64,000 bases of DNA from Casuarius casuarius (GCA_003342895.1 PTFA01000028.1:3141581-3205580); one strand, 5' to 3'. Shown: positions 1-13,285, numbered from the stretch's first letter. Made by a program: numbers and translations. Notes: generated by a model from the letters alone, not told the origin.

Positions 1-989
1 TTGTGGTGAGATTTTCCAGAGTGCTCAGTGTTGATTATATTTCTCCAAATGAAGGCAGTGGTAAAGTGCAATGGGATGTTCACACAACTCAGAACTCTTC
101 CAAAAAATTTCAGTTCTGCGCTGACATCTATGCAAAAGGCGATTAAATAAAGAGGGTTTTATTTGTGCTCTAGCAATATGGCCAGGAGTAGTTTGATCAT
201 ATCTTCCTCTCTGCTGGAAAATGTTTAGAGGTCTGTAGGCAGAGGGACATAGAAAAACACTCAGTGAGACAGTTAAAAAGCTATGAGTCATCCTGTTTGG
301 CAGATAGAAATTCCAAATGATTTTCTAAAGTACATTAGTTGCATACCTAGTTAGAGCTAGAGGGAAAAATGAGATGTAATTCTTATCCTTCTTCTCAAAT
401 GCACAGGTTTCAAGTGCATGAGAACTGGAAAACAGAATTAATAGAAATAATTCAGCAATGTATTCTGTTTGGTAGATGTGATTGATGTTCAAAGTGGTGC
501 AGGGTTCCACTGTGCTTTTGCATGGAGTAAGTAGGAAGTGGCACCTAGGGCTTACATATTGCTCCCAAAGTGAGTGGTTGGTCATCTGCACGCTAGTTTT
601 TCCACGCTGCACTAAGAAGAGTTGAGAGGGGAGGAGGGGTGGAAAGGGATAGAGTTTCCCACAGGAGGATGTAGCGTTTTAGTTTTTCTAACCTTTGCCA
701 TGTGCTCAATCTTTTCTGGCCAGCACTTTTGGGAAAGAAACCTGCTTCCACCCTGTCTTGCCCATCCCTTGCTTTTGTGTTCTTTATCACGGGAGCAGGG
801 GAGAGGCCGTTTGTTGCATTAGGGCTGGCTGTAGCCTGGGCTGTAGCCTGTGTGTTCAACCAGGCTGAAGTTACTGTCTTAATAGATGGTGATTTTGAAA
901 CAAATAAAAACAGAGAAATGTGGCTTAAAATGTATAGTGTGCGTCAGGCTTCCAGCTCGGATTTGTTGCTGCACAGGGCCATGTTTACT

Positions 990-1125
990 GGCCTGATCCA
1001 GTGCCGGCCGGAGTCAGCGCGTGTGTCTGTTGCCGTCCCCCGTGGGAGCCAGCCCGGGCCCGGGGCGCAGGCTGCGTGGTGCGCGTGCGAGGAGCCGCGC
1101 AGCGGCCGGCCTGTGTCTGAGGACA
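990..1125. promoter_or_regulatory. Dense CpG cluster (candidate small CpG island or alternative promoter)
   Basis: By hand count about 17 CpG dinucleotides fall in about 110 bp, in an otherwise CpG-poor surround. GC-box-like strings (cccgggcccggggcg) are present. It could be an alternative promoter or first non-coding exon of ARHGEF28, or just a GC-rich patch. No TATA box or clear splice donor singles out a transcript. Confidence 0.3.
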
Positions 1126-1262
1126 CAGCTGCTGCCAGAGTGAGACACCGAGGAAATGCATTTAAAACAATGAGTTCTATTTTAAAAGATACGAAGGAAA
1201 AGAGTAGGTACTGCAAGGCATGTCCCTTATCATTTTTGTTCCTGTGGTGTATTGTTTTTTTC

Positions 1263-1267
<5 letters not shown>

Positions 1268-1306
<39 letters not shown>
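1268..1306. repeat. Poly-T run, 39 bases
   Basis: An uninterrupted T homopolymer. I found no retroposed body beside it that would explain it as a reverse-strand poly(A) tail. Its length is likely unstable in both the genome and the assembly. Confidence 0.9.
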
Positions 1307-1313
<7 letters not shown>

Positions 1314-2099
1314 ACTGCTTAATTCTTTAGATTACCCTATTTCTGGGCATTGACTGTGCACTTGTATTTGTACAGTGTCTGCAACAGTGGAGCCCTGATG
1401 TCACCCAGGGCTCTTAGCAGTGTCCTGAGAAAAAGAAGTAATCTGATTTATCTGTTTTTAGTCAAGTTGATTGAAAAAGGTAACTCTTCTTTTGTTTCAG
1501 TTAGTAATGTCAGAATAGATGTTCAATTTCTATTAACATGCCTTACGATGGAAGTTTTCTGACCTGTATTTGTAAGCATCACACTCCCAAGCTTCTTGAT
1601 TTCTCTGTATGTTTATATGATTTTATACACCAAGATAAATTTTGTGTTACTGTTGACAGCAAAATACTGAACAGTGTTTTGATGACAAACCAACAAGAAT
1701 GTTAATACATGTTTTGGTACTATGTAATGCTTGATTTTTTTTTTCTTCTGATAAAGGAATTCAGACTATTTTTATTTCTGTCAAGCAGTTCCAGAATTAG
1801 AAAGTGTGCTGTTCTCCATGAGTGTTGATTACTTTGCCACCTGTGAGACGGAAAGCTTTTCTCTACCTTGCCTGTCATCATAGTTTGATGATGCACTAAA
1901 CACAGCTTTAAGACTTCTGGTGACAGATTAAAAAAAGAAGTTATGGCCATCTGATGCAAAGTGCCGATTTGCTATGAACTTGCTCTGCAGGTTCAGATTG
2001 TTTAATAGCATTGGTAGATTAACTCTGTACTAGCAGCCAGATCAGGTATTGTCTGTCTTCCTGCTGCTGACATACAGCAGGCATAAAAAGCATAAAGCC

Positions 2100-2330
2100 G
2101 GCATAAGCTCTCTGTATCGTGTGTGCTCTCGCTAATTCAACAGAAATGAGATTGTGTGCCCAGGTCTGTCGTGAGTCAGATTAGCATGGCTGGGTGCAGC
2201 TCATGGAGAAGTGTAAATGGTCTAGCTGCCAGCTGTACCTTTAAAGGAGAGATTAGCATCATTTCAGACTTCTTTTTAAATAGATTAAAAGAAGCATCTT
2301 AGCATTTATCAGCTTATGTTGAAGAAGAAA
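2100..2330. promoter_or_regulatory. Candidate conserved enhancer with twin POU/homeodomain-like sites
   Basis: The decamer AGATTAGCAT occurs twice (2178-2187 and 2250-2259), 72 bp apart. ATTAGCAT resembles POU/octamer variants. A palindromic E-box CAGCTG (2230-2235) and several TAAT-type cores lie near or between the copies, and no transposon is recognisable here. This is inference from motif content only. Conservation across species would be the real test. Confidence 0.25.
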
Positions 2331-3774
2331 TTATTGGATGCACTATCTGCTTTTTCTCTTGAATCATTCTGTTCATCTTTATGATTTGCAGAATCTTTTG
2401 GAGATTTTGTCCCTTCTGGCTGAATTTTGAGTTTCTGCAGCCAGGTCCTAGGGGAAAACAGCCACTTGTGATCATATGAAGTGTCTAAGCTTCAGAGTTT
2501 GGCACTAGAATATATTCCTGAAATGTCTGATCGTTCAAGTTATACTTTATATTTATGTGGCTTTTGGTCTTCCATTATGAATTAATCCCTTCAGTGTCCT
2601 AGTAATGCTTGTTCCTGTGCTCCGAGCTCACCGTAGGTACCAGTACAGCAGTGCAGTGTGAGGGTTAGGTGATACCCATACCAGAGCATTATGCTTTTTT
2701 GTTTATCTCTTTACAGCAGAGCATGATGCGTGTTTATGGCCTAAAATTGTGCCAGCCTTTCCTTGCAATCTTGGTGAAGTGTAAGCTCCTGCTGTGTTTG
2801 TGCTTTACAGCTTTCTTGGGACAGTACTGTGTGGTGTGGAGGAAAGAAATGCAAACTGGAATAGCTAGCAAAAAACAAAGCAGGGATGACCAAGAGACTG
2901 CAACAGTAGAAATGGGACCAAGGAGGTCATTTTGCTGTAATAAGGTGATGCTATGGAAAATAAGGACCTGAGAAGTGGCTGAGGTTATTGTATGTGCACT
3001 GAATTAAATACATCAATATGCCTAATACATTTTTCTTTTCAATGTGGGTAACGCTAGAAGCAATTTAGCGGTACAGAGCATCATAGAGACTTGCAGACAT
3101 ATATGTTGTTACCTGTTACTGGATTTTTTCTTTTTGGAGGAATTGCATTGGTCTTGCTGTAAATAAGCAGTATTTTAGATTCCTGCAGTTTTTTATTCTG
3201 ATGGATTCTAGTTCCTTTTCTTAGGGGCCAAATCTTGCAGTCCTCAACAAGAGACATGTTCTTCTCTCTGTGAAGAGAGTGAGCCTCTGTCACCTTCTCT
3301 AGCCTAGTGAGGAAGCAGGACGTGCGGCTTATTTTGAAGCATCAGCTGTGCGAAAATGCCAGTGTGTGCAAGTTCAGAGAATCCTAGTACGGTAGGTGTG
3401 CTTCAGTTTGGCACTGAGGGGGTATTAAAATAAGCTTGACTAAAGCCCACAAGGTTTAGCGCTTGATCTTTTATATATATAAAAAACAAAAGCAGCCCTA
3501 CTTCTCTCTTCTTATTAAAAATAATTAAAAAAAATCATCTCCAGAATTGTCAGCAGGCTAGAGTTGAACTTGTGCATGAAAACAGTTGTACAGAAACTGA
3601 GGCTACGCTGAATTATTTAGTGCAACCTTCTGGCATATTGCTGGCCATTACATTTCACCTAGTTATCATGTATCAAGGTCAAAGACTTGTTAGGCCAAAC
3701 ATTTCAGCTCTTAAAAACCTTTAAAACATGTGCCAGTTGTGGAAGACGGAGAGGCCAAACGGAGTTGTTCAGGT

Positions 3775-3950
3775 GAGAAAAAGTTCCCAGCTCTCTGCGT
3801 TAGGTGACTATGTGCAGACCTGCGCTTTCAGAACAGGTTAGACAAAAACCGTCTTTAAGGAACGGCTTAGGTAGAGTCGATCCTGCCTTGAGGCAGAGGA
3901 GTAAATTAGTTGACCTTTCAGGATCTCTTCCAGCCTTCTTTTTCTTTTTG
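3775..3950 (+). mobile_element. CR1 LINE fragment, 3' part, plus strand
   Basis: The order 'cagaacaggttagacaaa', 'gatcctgccttgaggcag', 'tagttgacctttcaggatct' and 'cttccagcct' is the conserved 3' untranslated end of CR1 retroposons. The copy is diverged and lacks the terminal 8-bp microsatellite. The same words recur in the copy at 28255-28605. Confidence 0.75.
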
Positions 3951-4554
3951 CTTGAATGGTGTATTTTGGTCATCTGTTTGCACATACATGAATGCTTTAT
4001 ATTTTTTCCAGTAAATATTTATTTGAACACATAATCCCTGGCTATTAAACATCCAGAAAGTGGCAGCAGCTACCACAAAGACTTATTTTCCCTTTTAAAA
4101 GGGCATTGAATCTAACCCGAAATGGTGAACTTGCTGAAATTTCATATCAAAATAAGGCAGTTTATAAATCTTCATTAAAAAAATTTTCTGTTGAGGCTTT
4201 TCTCCTCAAGGTTGTTTGGAGACCTTGCTAGAAGCATCCTTCAGATTATATTCTGAGATGCAGGTGGCCACTGAAGTCCTTTTTCTCACTCTTTGACAAG
4301 AACTCCAGGCTGCCTCCGTTGCTCGTCACCGGGCTTCCCCGTGCGCTCTCACTTGAGCAAAGGCAGAGGAGTCATTTCTTACTTGTGTTGAGAGGTTTCT
4401 GCACAAATGCTTTCTCTGCATTGGTTACAAAGCTACCTCATACTGAAAAAGCACTTAAAAATGCTTGCTGCATAAAGCTCGTGTTGTTTTGAGTCTGACA
4501 TGAGCTATTGCCTGTGTACTGGAAGAGCGGCTTGTGCACACACACAAACACTGA

Positions 4555-4652
4555 GGACCAAAGCTTTACCTGGTGCAAATGAGTGAGGTTCACTTGATGT
4601 TGGTGGAGTTTTGCTAGTGTAAATCAGCAGAGGATTTGGCTTTCTCAAACCA
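4555..4652. mobile_element. Relic of a palindromic non-autonomous DNA transposon (candidate)
   Basis: The string 'gttggtggagttttgctag' followed by 'tgtaaatcagcagaggattt' resembles the widespread sauropsid palindromic element, which has a 'cttcaatggagttacac' core and ends in a 'gaggatctggcc'-like terminus. The copy is degraded and only one arm is clear. Confidence 0.4.
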
Positions 4653-7311
4653 CCCTTATGTGCAGATTTAATTTTTATAAAAATACATCTGTAGATTTTT
4701 GGGCAGTGTGTAATACTCTTGTGGAGTTATGCTTGTTCTGTTACTGCAGATATAAAAGGACTGTTGTTATACTCAGTTGCTTCTTCTCTTGACTAGTTCA
4801 ATTGGGGAAAAAAAGGTAACTACTTTCATTTGAGATGTTTTTAGCTTTACAGTTAATGAGTTCATGCCTATACTAAATGTTCAGCTATTATCTCTTATTT
4901 TGTCTTTCTATTTGCTGCTCTTTTTTCCTTCCTTGTTTGTAATTGCTGTTTCATTGCTTGTTCAGCCTTGAATCCAGTTGCATTCCTCTCAAATAGGTAG
5001 GCATATGCCTTCTTAAACAATTCTGTGACAATGTTTACTACTATTTAGCTACAAGAGGTGTCCCTTGGACATTGTAAAAACATCATTGAAGGTCAGAAAG
5101 GTTTGTTTATAACTTTGTCCTTGTTATTAATGACTTAAGTGTGGTCATTTTGTGTTTTTAAAAAAAGTTATTTGCAACTTGTCTGCTGCTTCTCCTGCAG
5201 ATTATTTGTCATCTTTGGTGTAGGATTGTTGATTGTTGCAACTAAGTTTCATTACAAAGGTCTTGAAAACTACATGGCTGCTCAGGGAAAATATCTTGCC
5301 ACTGTTCTTAATTTAAGTGCTATCTTAAATATCTTCAAACAATTCACCTTAAAATACCAAGTTTTTCTGAAGCGAGTCTGTTGAACGTCGAAGAAATGTT
5401 TTAATGCACTTGTCTTGTTCTGAGGAAAGAACCAGTCCTCACGCTCTGGCAGGGACTATGTAAAGGGGAGGAAATTAGTCAGTAAAATTCTCTTGCCTCT
5501 TTCATGTTGTAGTTAAGTTAATAAGTTAAATAATCAGGATGTTCTCTTTTGGCCTTAAATTTTGTGCATCTATGTATAGCACTTTGTGAGGTCTTGTCTT
5601 AGTCAGAATTATTAAGAAAAAGTTTTAATGCACTGATTCTAATTATCTAAAGTAAATATAATTCTGAAATCAGACTGCCTACATGCCTACTTTATACTGG
5701 AATGTACTGTATAACATGCATATCTATCTTAAACTGTAGTGGCTAATGACAGCTTGCGTAGAGGATAAAAGCCCCATTACTGCTAGCAGTACTTGGGGAT
5801 TCTCATTTACTTCAAGATCTTGGGATTTGCATTTTTGGAACAAAGAAGCCATGTTTTACCTCTGCACATATAAATTCCTTAGAGCATATAATTACAGATT
5901 TAGGATCTACTTATGCCATTACATGTATAGATAATATCCTTGCAAACCCTGAGTTCATACATTATTTCTCAAGCTATTATGTTGCTTGTGTAGTTTGGTA
6001 AAGATGTTTTTAGGGTGTGTTAGGATGCATACTAAAAGTATTTAAAAATGGGAGTAATTATTTTTATGGTAAAAGGCTGTCAGAAAAATAGATTTATCCA
6101 GACTATTTAGACTAGTATAGGAACCAATTGTTAAGTTTTCAGCAACAGTCAGTGTGGTGGACTGAATCTGTCAGTCCACTAGTGGTCTTTTTGCATTGCA
6201 TTTGTTTTGCTGGGGCAGGTCGCTAGTGAGGAAGGTATTGTCCAAAGGATTCAAAACAGAAGAATTTCAGTTCAGGGTAAGGTGGAGATTCACAGGCATT
6301 TATTTGAACAAAAGATGACTTGTGGCAAAGTAGGGATCAGATGCATTAGAAGTTTTGTGATCACTCCTTAGGCTCATCCTGCCTGCCTGGTAGTTGCTGT
6401 GCCTCATCCATGAGGGTTTTCTTGCTCTGCTTCTCTCTTCTTCGTGTAGGGAGCATACCCATAGTCTCTCACTGTGATGGTCGAGCTGTCCCTCGACATA
6501 GCCTTTGTGTAGAGGAAGGTAAGCGCGCTGCTTGGAGGCAGGAGCTGTTTCCCAAGGTTGTCAGGGCAGATCTTTGTTCTTCCGTATGTGAGACGTGGAG
6601 GCTGTTTCCAGCTTGGGGCTCAGGATGTGGTGCCCCGGGGACCTTGCTTTCCGCTGCTACTTGCCCATCCCTGTCAACTGTTGAGCTCCCTAGAGAAACC
6701 ACATAAAAATATATGTCTGAAAAACCTGTTTGGTCACACTGAAAGAGTGCTTCAACCTATAAATCCTGTTCAAAGCACAAACCTTCCTAATCTCCTTGGC
6801 TCCAGTGCCAGGGCAGCATTTTCACTGGTAATAAAAGATACGCTTTTCTTTCTAAATCTCAAAGAGGGCAAAGCTGCCAAACAGTTGCTCAGTCACAGGT
6901 TTAGAATCTGATTGGCATCTTTCTCCAAGCCTCGTGGTAGCGGCACCCGACCCGTCTGATCCTCTCCTGTGCTGGGATCGGCGTTCTCGGGGCCTGTGAA
7001 TTCGCACAGGGACGGGGCTGTTTGGTGATGCACAAGCACCCGCCTGGACTGTGCAGGTCCTCTTAGGGTAATGGGTCGGGGGAGTAGGCTTTTTTCCCCT
7101 GATGCCAATGGATTTTATCCTCCTAGACACTGGTATTATTGATGTAACTGGCCAGGAAACTCGGGACCCTCTGCGTATATAGATTTTTTTGAAAACAAAG
7201 CTCCTGATATAAGACATACTGCCATATCGCATCATGAAGGTGTTTGTCATCAGTGCAAATGAGGAAGCCAGCTTGAAATTTTTGGTGCTTTTGTGTTATT
7301 TCAGAGATGGC

Positions 7312-7388
7312 AATGGTGATCCTGACCCACTTTAAATCAGTGGCAAAACTCCTCTTGACTTAAATGGGCCAAGCCTTTCTCCCATGAT
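7312..7388. mobile_element. Relic of a palindromic non-autonomous DNA transposon
   Basis: The pattern gatcctgacccactttaaa, then 'tcagtggcaaaactcctctt', then 'gacttaaatgggccaagcct' closely follows a familiar bird and turtle repeat (a 'gatcctgccccattgaagtc'-type arm, a 'aatggcaaaactcccattga' core and a 'tcaatggggccaggattt'-type arm). The copy is diverged but covers most of the element. Confidence 0.5.
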
Positions 7389-8110
7389 CTTTAAACAGGG
7401 TGGCTCTTCCTTCTGTACAATTTCTCTTTGAGATCAGTTCTCTGTGACTGAACCCAGAGATATGAAGGTGATGCCAGTGGGGTATGTGGAGAGGGTCTAA
7501 TAGAAGTAGGAGCTTCTGGATCTGGCACATGTTAATAAAGGGATTTTGTGCAGCCTGCTGCATTGCCAAAGGGACTTCTAGAGGTCTAGTCTTCCTGAAC
7601 CCTGTAATGCATCTGGGATTTCACAAAACACTGGTCCCTGACACTGTTTTCTTTCTTCTGTTTGAATATTTTTATATTTTTCTAGCAGATCCCAGTTGTG
7701 AGGGAGTGGTCATTGCCTCTCTAACTTTTGAGCTTGAGCTGATTGGACTACTGCCCTGTATTCTGTGTGAAGTTTTGCTTAGGTTAGTTTTTTTGAAAAG
7801 AAGTCCATGCAGCAATTGAGGTAATTGGTGACAATTTTATCTGGCCTTTAGCATATTCCTTAGTGCCTTTTTGCAATCAGAGGTGCTGCTGGCTGGCTGA
7901 AGTTCTCTATCGTTACAGTCCTAGTTGTTTGTCTCCAGTTCCCGTATGTTCCTGAGATGGCTAGGCAAAGTTGAGGTACTTATTCTGAGCCACCCAGGTG
8001 TAAATTAAGGAGGGTAATGGCAGGCAGGTCTCAATAAATAGCCCTTGGCTTTAAAATTTTCTTCCTCTCTGTGCCTGCCAGAACCAGCACTTACGAACTT
8101 CAGGGTGCAG

Positions 8111-8159
8111 CATCATCCCTAGGATTTATGTGAGGAACTAACTGTAATTAGGGATGATG
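8111..8159. repeat. Perfect 11-bp inverted repeat with 27-nt spacer
   Basis: Arms catcatcccta (8111-8121) and tagggatgatg (8149-8159) are exact reverse complements. It could be a small hairpin or the ends of a very short decayed element. Chance cannot be excluded. Confidence 0.6.
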
Positions 8160-9039
8160 TTTATGTGCTGAGATGGTGAAGTGACACATCCTTTCTTTTG
8201 CTGTAATTAAAAGGAGATTGAATTATCTTATGTCCGTGTGGACCTTGAGAAGTGTACTTAATTTTACTTACATACAGAAATAAACCTATAACTACCTAAT
8301 ATTTTCTTCCAAGTTCATCTGGAAATAAATATGCTTTTTAGAGCAAGAAAGGAGTGGAAGAGAGGTTAAACTGTCAGCAGATAAATGAACTTGTGAAAAC
8401 AGTGTCAAAGGCAGGGCTTACCTAACAACTGGTATATTCGCAGGAACATGGCCCAGAAAAATCCTGTGCTGTCCACACTATCCCATCTGCCTTGTAGTCA
8501 GGCCACTTGGTCAGTTTTCCAAAGATGAGGGGCCTGTGTGGCTTGTCTAGGTTGCATTTCAGTACCCAAAGGACAGCTGTTAGGTCTAGATCAATTCTGT
8601 ATTTAGAAATGCACACTGTATTGGAAGAAATATGTCAGTAGGATGCTTTTCCAGCTACAGTGTCTGGAACAGGCACAGAAAAAATGTCACTTTCTAGGAA
8701 CACGATGTCTCAATTTCAGGTAGTGCATATATTGTCATTTTTTTCTGTCATTTTTGCTCATTTTATAGTTATATGTGAATTAGGGCTTAATTACCTACTT
8801 TTAAATGCTGATAACCCTAACTGTAATTTCTATACTTTAGTGACAGGTCAGTGTCAGAGGTTTTTGTGGACTTGAGAAAGTGCCATGTTCCTGCCTTGCA
8901 ATACGTGGTAGGAAACAGTGGAGCAAATGGTTTTCCCGGGAGGCAGTGATAGTCAAGTCAAACAATTTTTTCTATGAATATGAATTTCTTGTGGAACTCC
9001 TGGTATTGTATTTCACTGTTGTTTACTCACACTCTTCAA

Positions 9040-9112
9040 TCGGTATAGTCTAGTGGATATATGTTTTGATTGAGAGCCTGGGTTGGGCGCTTGGGCTCTG
9101 CCAAGAGGAAGC
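9040..9112 (+). mobile_element. Possible tRNA-derived (MIR-like) SINE head
   Basis: The string 'ggtatagtctagtggata', then 'gagcctgggttgggcgcttg' and 'ggctctgcc', resembles the 5' tRNA-related part of MIR-type SINEs (a 'tagcatagtggttaagagc' head, a 'cctgggttcgaat' B box and a 'cggctctgcc' continuation). The B box is degraded. The match is suggestive only. Confidence 0.3.
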
Positions 9113-12100
9113 TGTGTTACAAAGAGGTAGTATCCCCAGAAAAGCTCTGGGAAAGACTTGTGAAGCAGAGAGACGTTGCTTTGGTGGAGGGATATGTTAC
9201 TGAATCTCATTTCAAGATCCACCCTACTTCCCTCCTTCCTATGTACCTTGTTAGGACAGAAGCAGGAAGACGGAGCCAGGACTGTTGCTATGTCTGTCGC
9301 TCCTAAGTCTGTCTGTCTGTAGAGGAAAGAATTGTGCAAGTAGCTCGTGCTCTTTCACGGCAGCCAGTTCCTTAGGCTGGGCTGTCCTTGCTCAGCTGCA
9401 TGAGGAAGTAACAGAGGGAGGGGAGGAAATAAATGCCTCTGCAGGGCTAGGTATAATGGAAAGATATAAACTATCCCTTAGATTTACCCTAATAAAATAA
9501 GCCCTTTTCTCAAAGGCCTAAAGTAAGGGTTCTGGGTTTCTGCCTAGCTGAGCTTACTTCATGTGTACAGAGAGGTTGACGGAAATCTAGCTCCCATATG
9601 TCTCTGAAGCTGTTTTCATCTTTCTAATACTGACTTTTAATAATTGTTTCAATAAATAGTAATTTGAAGTGGTTGTGACATTGAAAGTTTGTGTTATTTA
9701 CAGTGCATATATTTTTCAACACTTCTTTGCATAGCAATCTTTCCCTGGCTATTCCTATTTGGAACCTCAGACCTGTCTAAGCATTTTTTTCTAACAAAGT
9801 TCCCTGCATCAGTCTCCAGCAAGCAGCTTCCTCAGACCTCGACGTGGCAAATGCTGGGATGTATCATCTTTGGGAAATGTTTTCTGGCCTGGAGTTATTC
9901 AGTGTGTTGGTGAAAGTTCTGGAAGAAACATACAGTTATTGCTAGTGAGGCTGACAACTCTCACAAAAATGGTAGACTGCCTGTGTGCAGAACTGACTGC
10001 GTGGTAAAGTCAACTCCTCTGAATGATCTGCACTTAAGTACAGCTAATGGCAAGGTCGTACATCCGGAAACAGTGTAAAGAACTAAATTAGCTGATAGAT
10101 TTTTCCCTCAGTTCTCCCCCTCCATCTCCATCCCTGAAAGGCTGCATACTGGTCTGCCTTGGGAGCTGGATGAATCCTTTCAGCTTTTTCAGCTGCAGTA
10201 TCTGGAAGAGGCTCAGAACAAACATCACTTTCTTGGAGTATATCTACCTGGACGTTTTCTAGAGTTGACTGCAGGAGACCTTTGTTTGAAGTCTTAGACA
10301 AAAAATGGTTGCGGTAGCAAAGCTGGCTTCATGCAGGGGTAATGAACAGCATGATAATTGCAGCGCGATCTTGCTGCAGTTCATTTCACGGTTGTGAAAG
10401 GGATGAGAGAGCACACGCTTGATGTGTGCGTAGATAGGTACTGGGACACATAGCAGCCATAAAAGTATCCGTAATGTTCCATGCTATTTATGTTTTCATG
10501 CGTGTAATAAAGAAACCTCTGTCAGCAATGTTTGGAAGAAACTGCAAGTGGTCATAAGAGTGGGAAAGATTGGTCTGCCAAATAAACACATTTTTGTGAG
10601 GAGTGCAGATGGATCATGGGTACAATCTATCTCTGTTAGTCACATCTGTTTGTGATATTGCCTGGCTGCATTACAGCATCAATTTTTTTTCAATTTATCT
10701 ATATTTATTTATGGATGTAGATTATGTGCATGCTGCATATGCAAAATACTATCTAATAATTAACTCTACAATAATTAAAATGTAAAAAGAGTTTTGCTAG
10801 TGTAGCAAAGGAATTGACCTAACACAGTGGGAGGTGGTTCTTGCTAGTTCCACACACTCCTGTAAACTCCGTTCCTTTTACAGCATGTCATAATAGACCC
10901 CTGATGCTTCTAATGGAAATACAGCTTTACGTTGAAACTAGGTGTTAAATAGTCACAGCTCTGCACCAAAGAAAAACTATGCTAAATGAAGACATGCCTA
11001 AATATTCAGGTTACAATGTAGTGTTAGATAGGTTTTGAACAGCAGTGGCATTCCCTTTAGCACAAAAGATTTTATTTTTCATGTCTTTTTCAAGATGTGG
11101 CTGACATATCTTGCCCTTAAAAACATCAAAGCTAACATGGAGATTAGTATCAAAGTGTTTCTGATGTACGGTAAAGATGCCTTGCCAAACACAGGCTAGC
11201 TATGATAGGGTCTGTCATGTAGATTTGAAATCCAGATGAAGACTGTAGCTTGGAGAAGAGGGTGCGGAAGGCAGAAGGGCTAATGTGAGGTGGAAGAGAA
11301 GTGGGAAGATGTCCCTGTGCTAGCTGCGCTGCTGCCTGACCTCTCACAGGACATGGCCAGATGTGACAATATTATAGAAAGTAGTGGAGGGACAAGAAAG
11401 TATGTAAGGGTAGGGATAAATTCCAGGGCTAATAGGATGCAATTGTGAAAGGTTTTCAGGTGATGAGAAGAGGACATGACACGACTGTAGGAAGGATATT
11501 TTGGACAGGAGTAGTTGAGAAGCAAAGAGGTACTTGGAGACTGGAGAAAAAGCCATTTAGGGTGGTGTGGGCAACAAACTGTTGGGTCTGATGCATATTT
11601 TAGTAGTGACAGTAGAGAAGAAAAATACAGCATTAAGCGATCTGAAAAAAGAATGTCTGAAGAAAGGATGGATGTGAAGGCAAAAGGGAAGGGCTGGGGA
11701 TGATGATAGGAGCTTTGCGAAGTAACTGGATCTAACACCAGATGTGTTAATCGTATGGCATCAAAAAAGTGCAGCTTCATATTGCCTGTGAAAGTTACTT
11801 TCTCTGTTACATTTGAATTCTTTCTAGTCATACAGGTTTTAACACTCATTTTGGATCATATGGGATTTTCCAAATGAATCATTTCACTGGTTGGCCAGAT
11901 ACAGGATAGCTGCCATTTTGCCTTCCTTCTGTAAAATCTTTCTTTACATTACTAGCAGTTTCTTCTTTTGGAGGGTTTTAAGGTGTGAGTCATGAAATCA
12001 CAGCTTTTCACCCCATACCCATCAGCTGTCCTCTCCCTATCTTTTCTCCTCTTATTTTTCTCTCCCCCACTTTACAAGCCAAGAACTTTCGAAATTCTCC

Positions 12101-12222
12101 CTCATACCTGTACATCAGGCAGTGTGATCAGTGTTTCTTAAGATGTTCCTATGTCTTCACTGCATCTAAATTATTTTAGAAAAAGGAGCAGTGTAACCCA
12201 ACGGCTGCAACTTGAGCTTGAT

Positions 12223-12241
12223 TTTTTTTTTTTTTTTTTTT
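12223..12241. repeat. Poly-T run
   Basis: A homopolymer of 19 T. No further structure. Confidence 0.85.
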
Positions 12242-13245
12242 AAAGTTTGCTTATGAAATCAGAAATGCTGCCACAAAATGTCTTCTGTTTTTCATGCAGT
12301 TGGTGCAAAATATAAAAGCTGGCCGACTATGCGATCCTGCAGCATTAGAAGTCCGGAGGGTTTGGAGCTAGTTTGTGAGTTGTAGCCAGAAGAAGTCCAC
12401 ATGTGGATGAAATTCTGCTTTTCTCCTCCGCACCTGGCTGCTGTCAACTGAGTACAAATCAGAGCAGTCCATGGAATGGTTTGAATTATTTCAGGGACTT
12501 ACCATGTTCCTGTCTCCCCCAAAAAGCCATCCGCAGTATTTCTTGACTGATAAAATGGCATAATGGTGTCTAATATAAAGAGTAAAAAAAAAAAAAAATT
12601 GCAAATAATAATAGAAACAATAAAAGCAATTCTGTTCTGTACATAAATAACAATGTACAAACCAAGGAGAAGTAGGAGAAAATTCTTAGCAGTTATAACA
12701 GCACTTGAGGCTGATAAGCAGAGATGCCTGTCGGTTTCGGGGGATGCCAGGCTGTTTGCTCTAAATGCTAGACCCCGATGTTGCCTGCATCTGTCCTTAC
12801 AAGAGCAATCCTATCTACGGAAAATTTTGTGCGTCTGAAGCTAGCTTTTGCCTCTTCAGTCTTAGTTCAATAGACCTGCTTGTATTTAAGAGGAGAACAA
12901 ATGCAGGATTCACGTTTTTCTGAGCGATGAGAAGGTGTCCTTGGGGCAGGCTGGGGAAGGGGTGATGTTGTGAGGGGCCTGCAAGGGTCTTGCTGCAGTC
13001 GAGGGGGCGCGTGGCCTGGGAAGGCGTGAGTGGGCCTGAGTGGGGAGTGGGGTGCTGGTGCTTTTGGTGAAGCGCCAAAGTGCTTTCTTCAAGCACAGTG
13101 ACAAATTATCCAGCACCTTTGCACAGAGACTCATGTGGTGTTTAATGGATGGAGGGAGGAGCCTGACACTTGTCAGAGCAGTCGTGGCTTAACTGCATTT
13201 TTCAGTCACGGAAATTTCTGTAATACCGTGTTGAGCTTTGATGTG

Positions 13246-13285
13246 TTTTTTTTTTCTTTCTTTCTTTCTTTCTTTTTTTTTTTTT
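13246..13285. repeat. (CTTT)n-type pyrimidine simple repeat
   Basis: Five interspersed cttt units are flanked by T runs, giving a 40-base polypyrimidine stretch. A potentially polymorphic microsatellite. Confidence 0.85.

Noticed and set aside
702..1322. 206-codon plus-strand open frame ending in poly-Phe
   Set aside because: It runs through the CpG cluster and the 39-base T run. The length comes from GC-rich sequence and a homopolymer, not from a protein-like pattern.
9040..9112. Functional tRNA gene
   Set aside because: Only a partial A-box/B-box resemblance, with no cloverleaf that I can fold. A SINE head is more likely.
11280..11849. Longest minus-strand open frame (189 codons), Ser/His/Leu-rich
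   Set aside because: No recognisable domain, no splice or promoter context, and composition is driven by a purine-rich plus strand. An open frame of this length is expected by chance in 64 kb.
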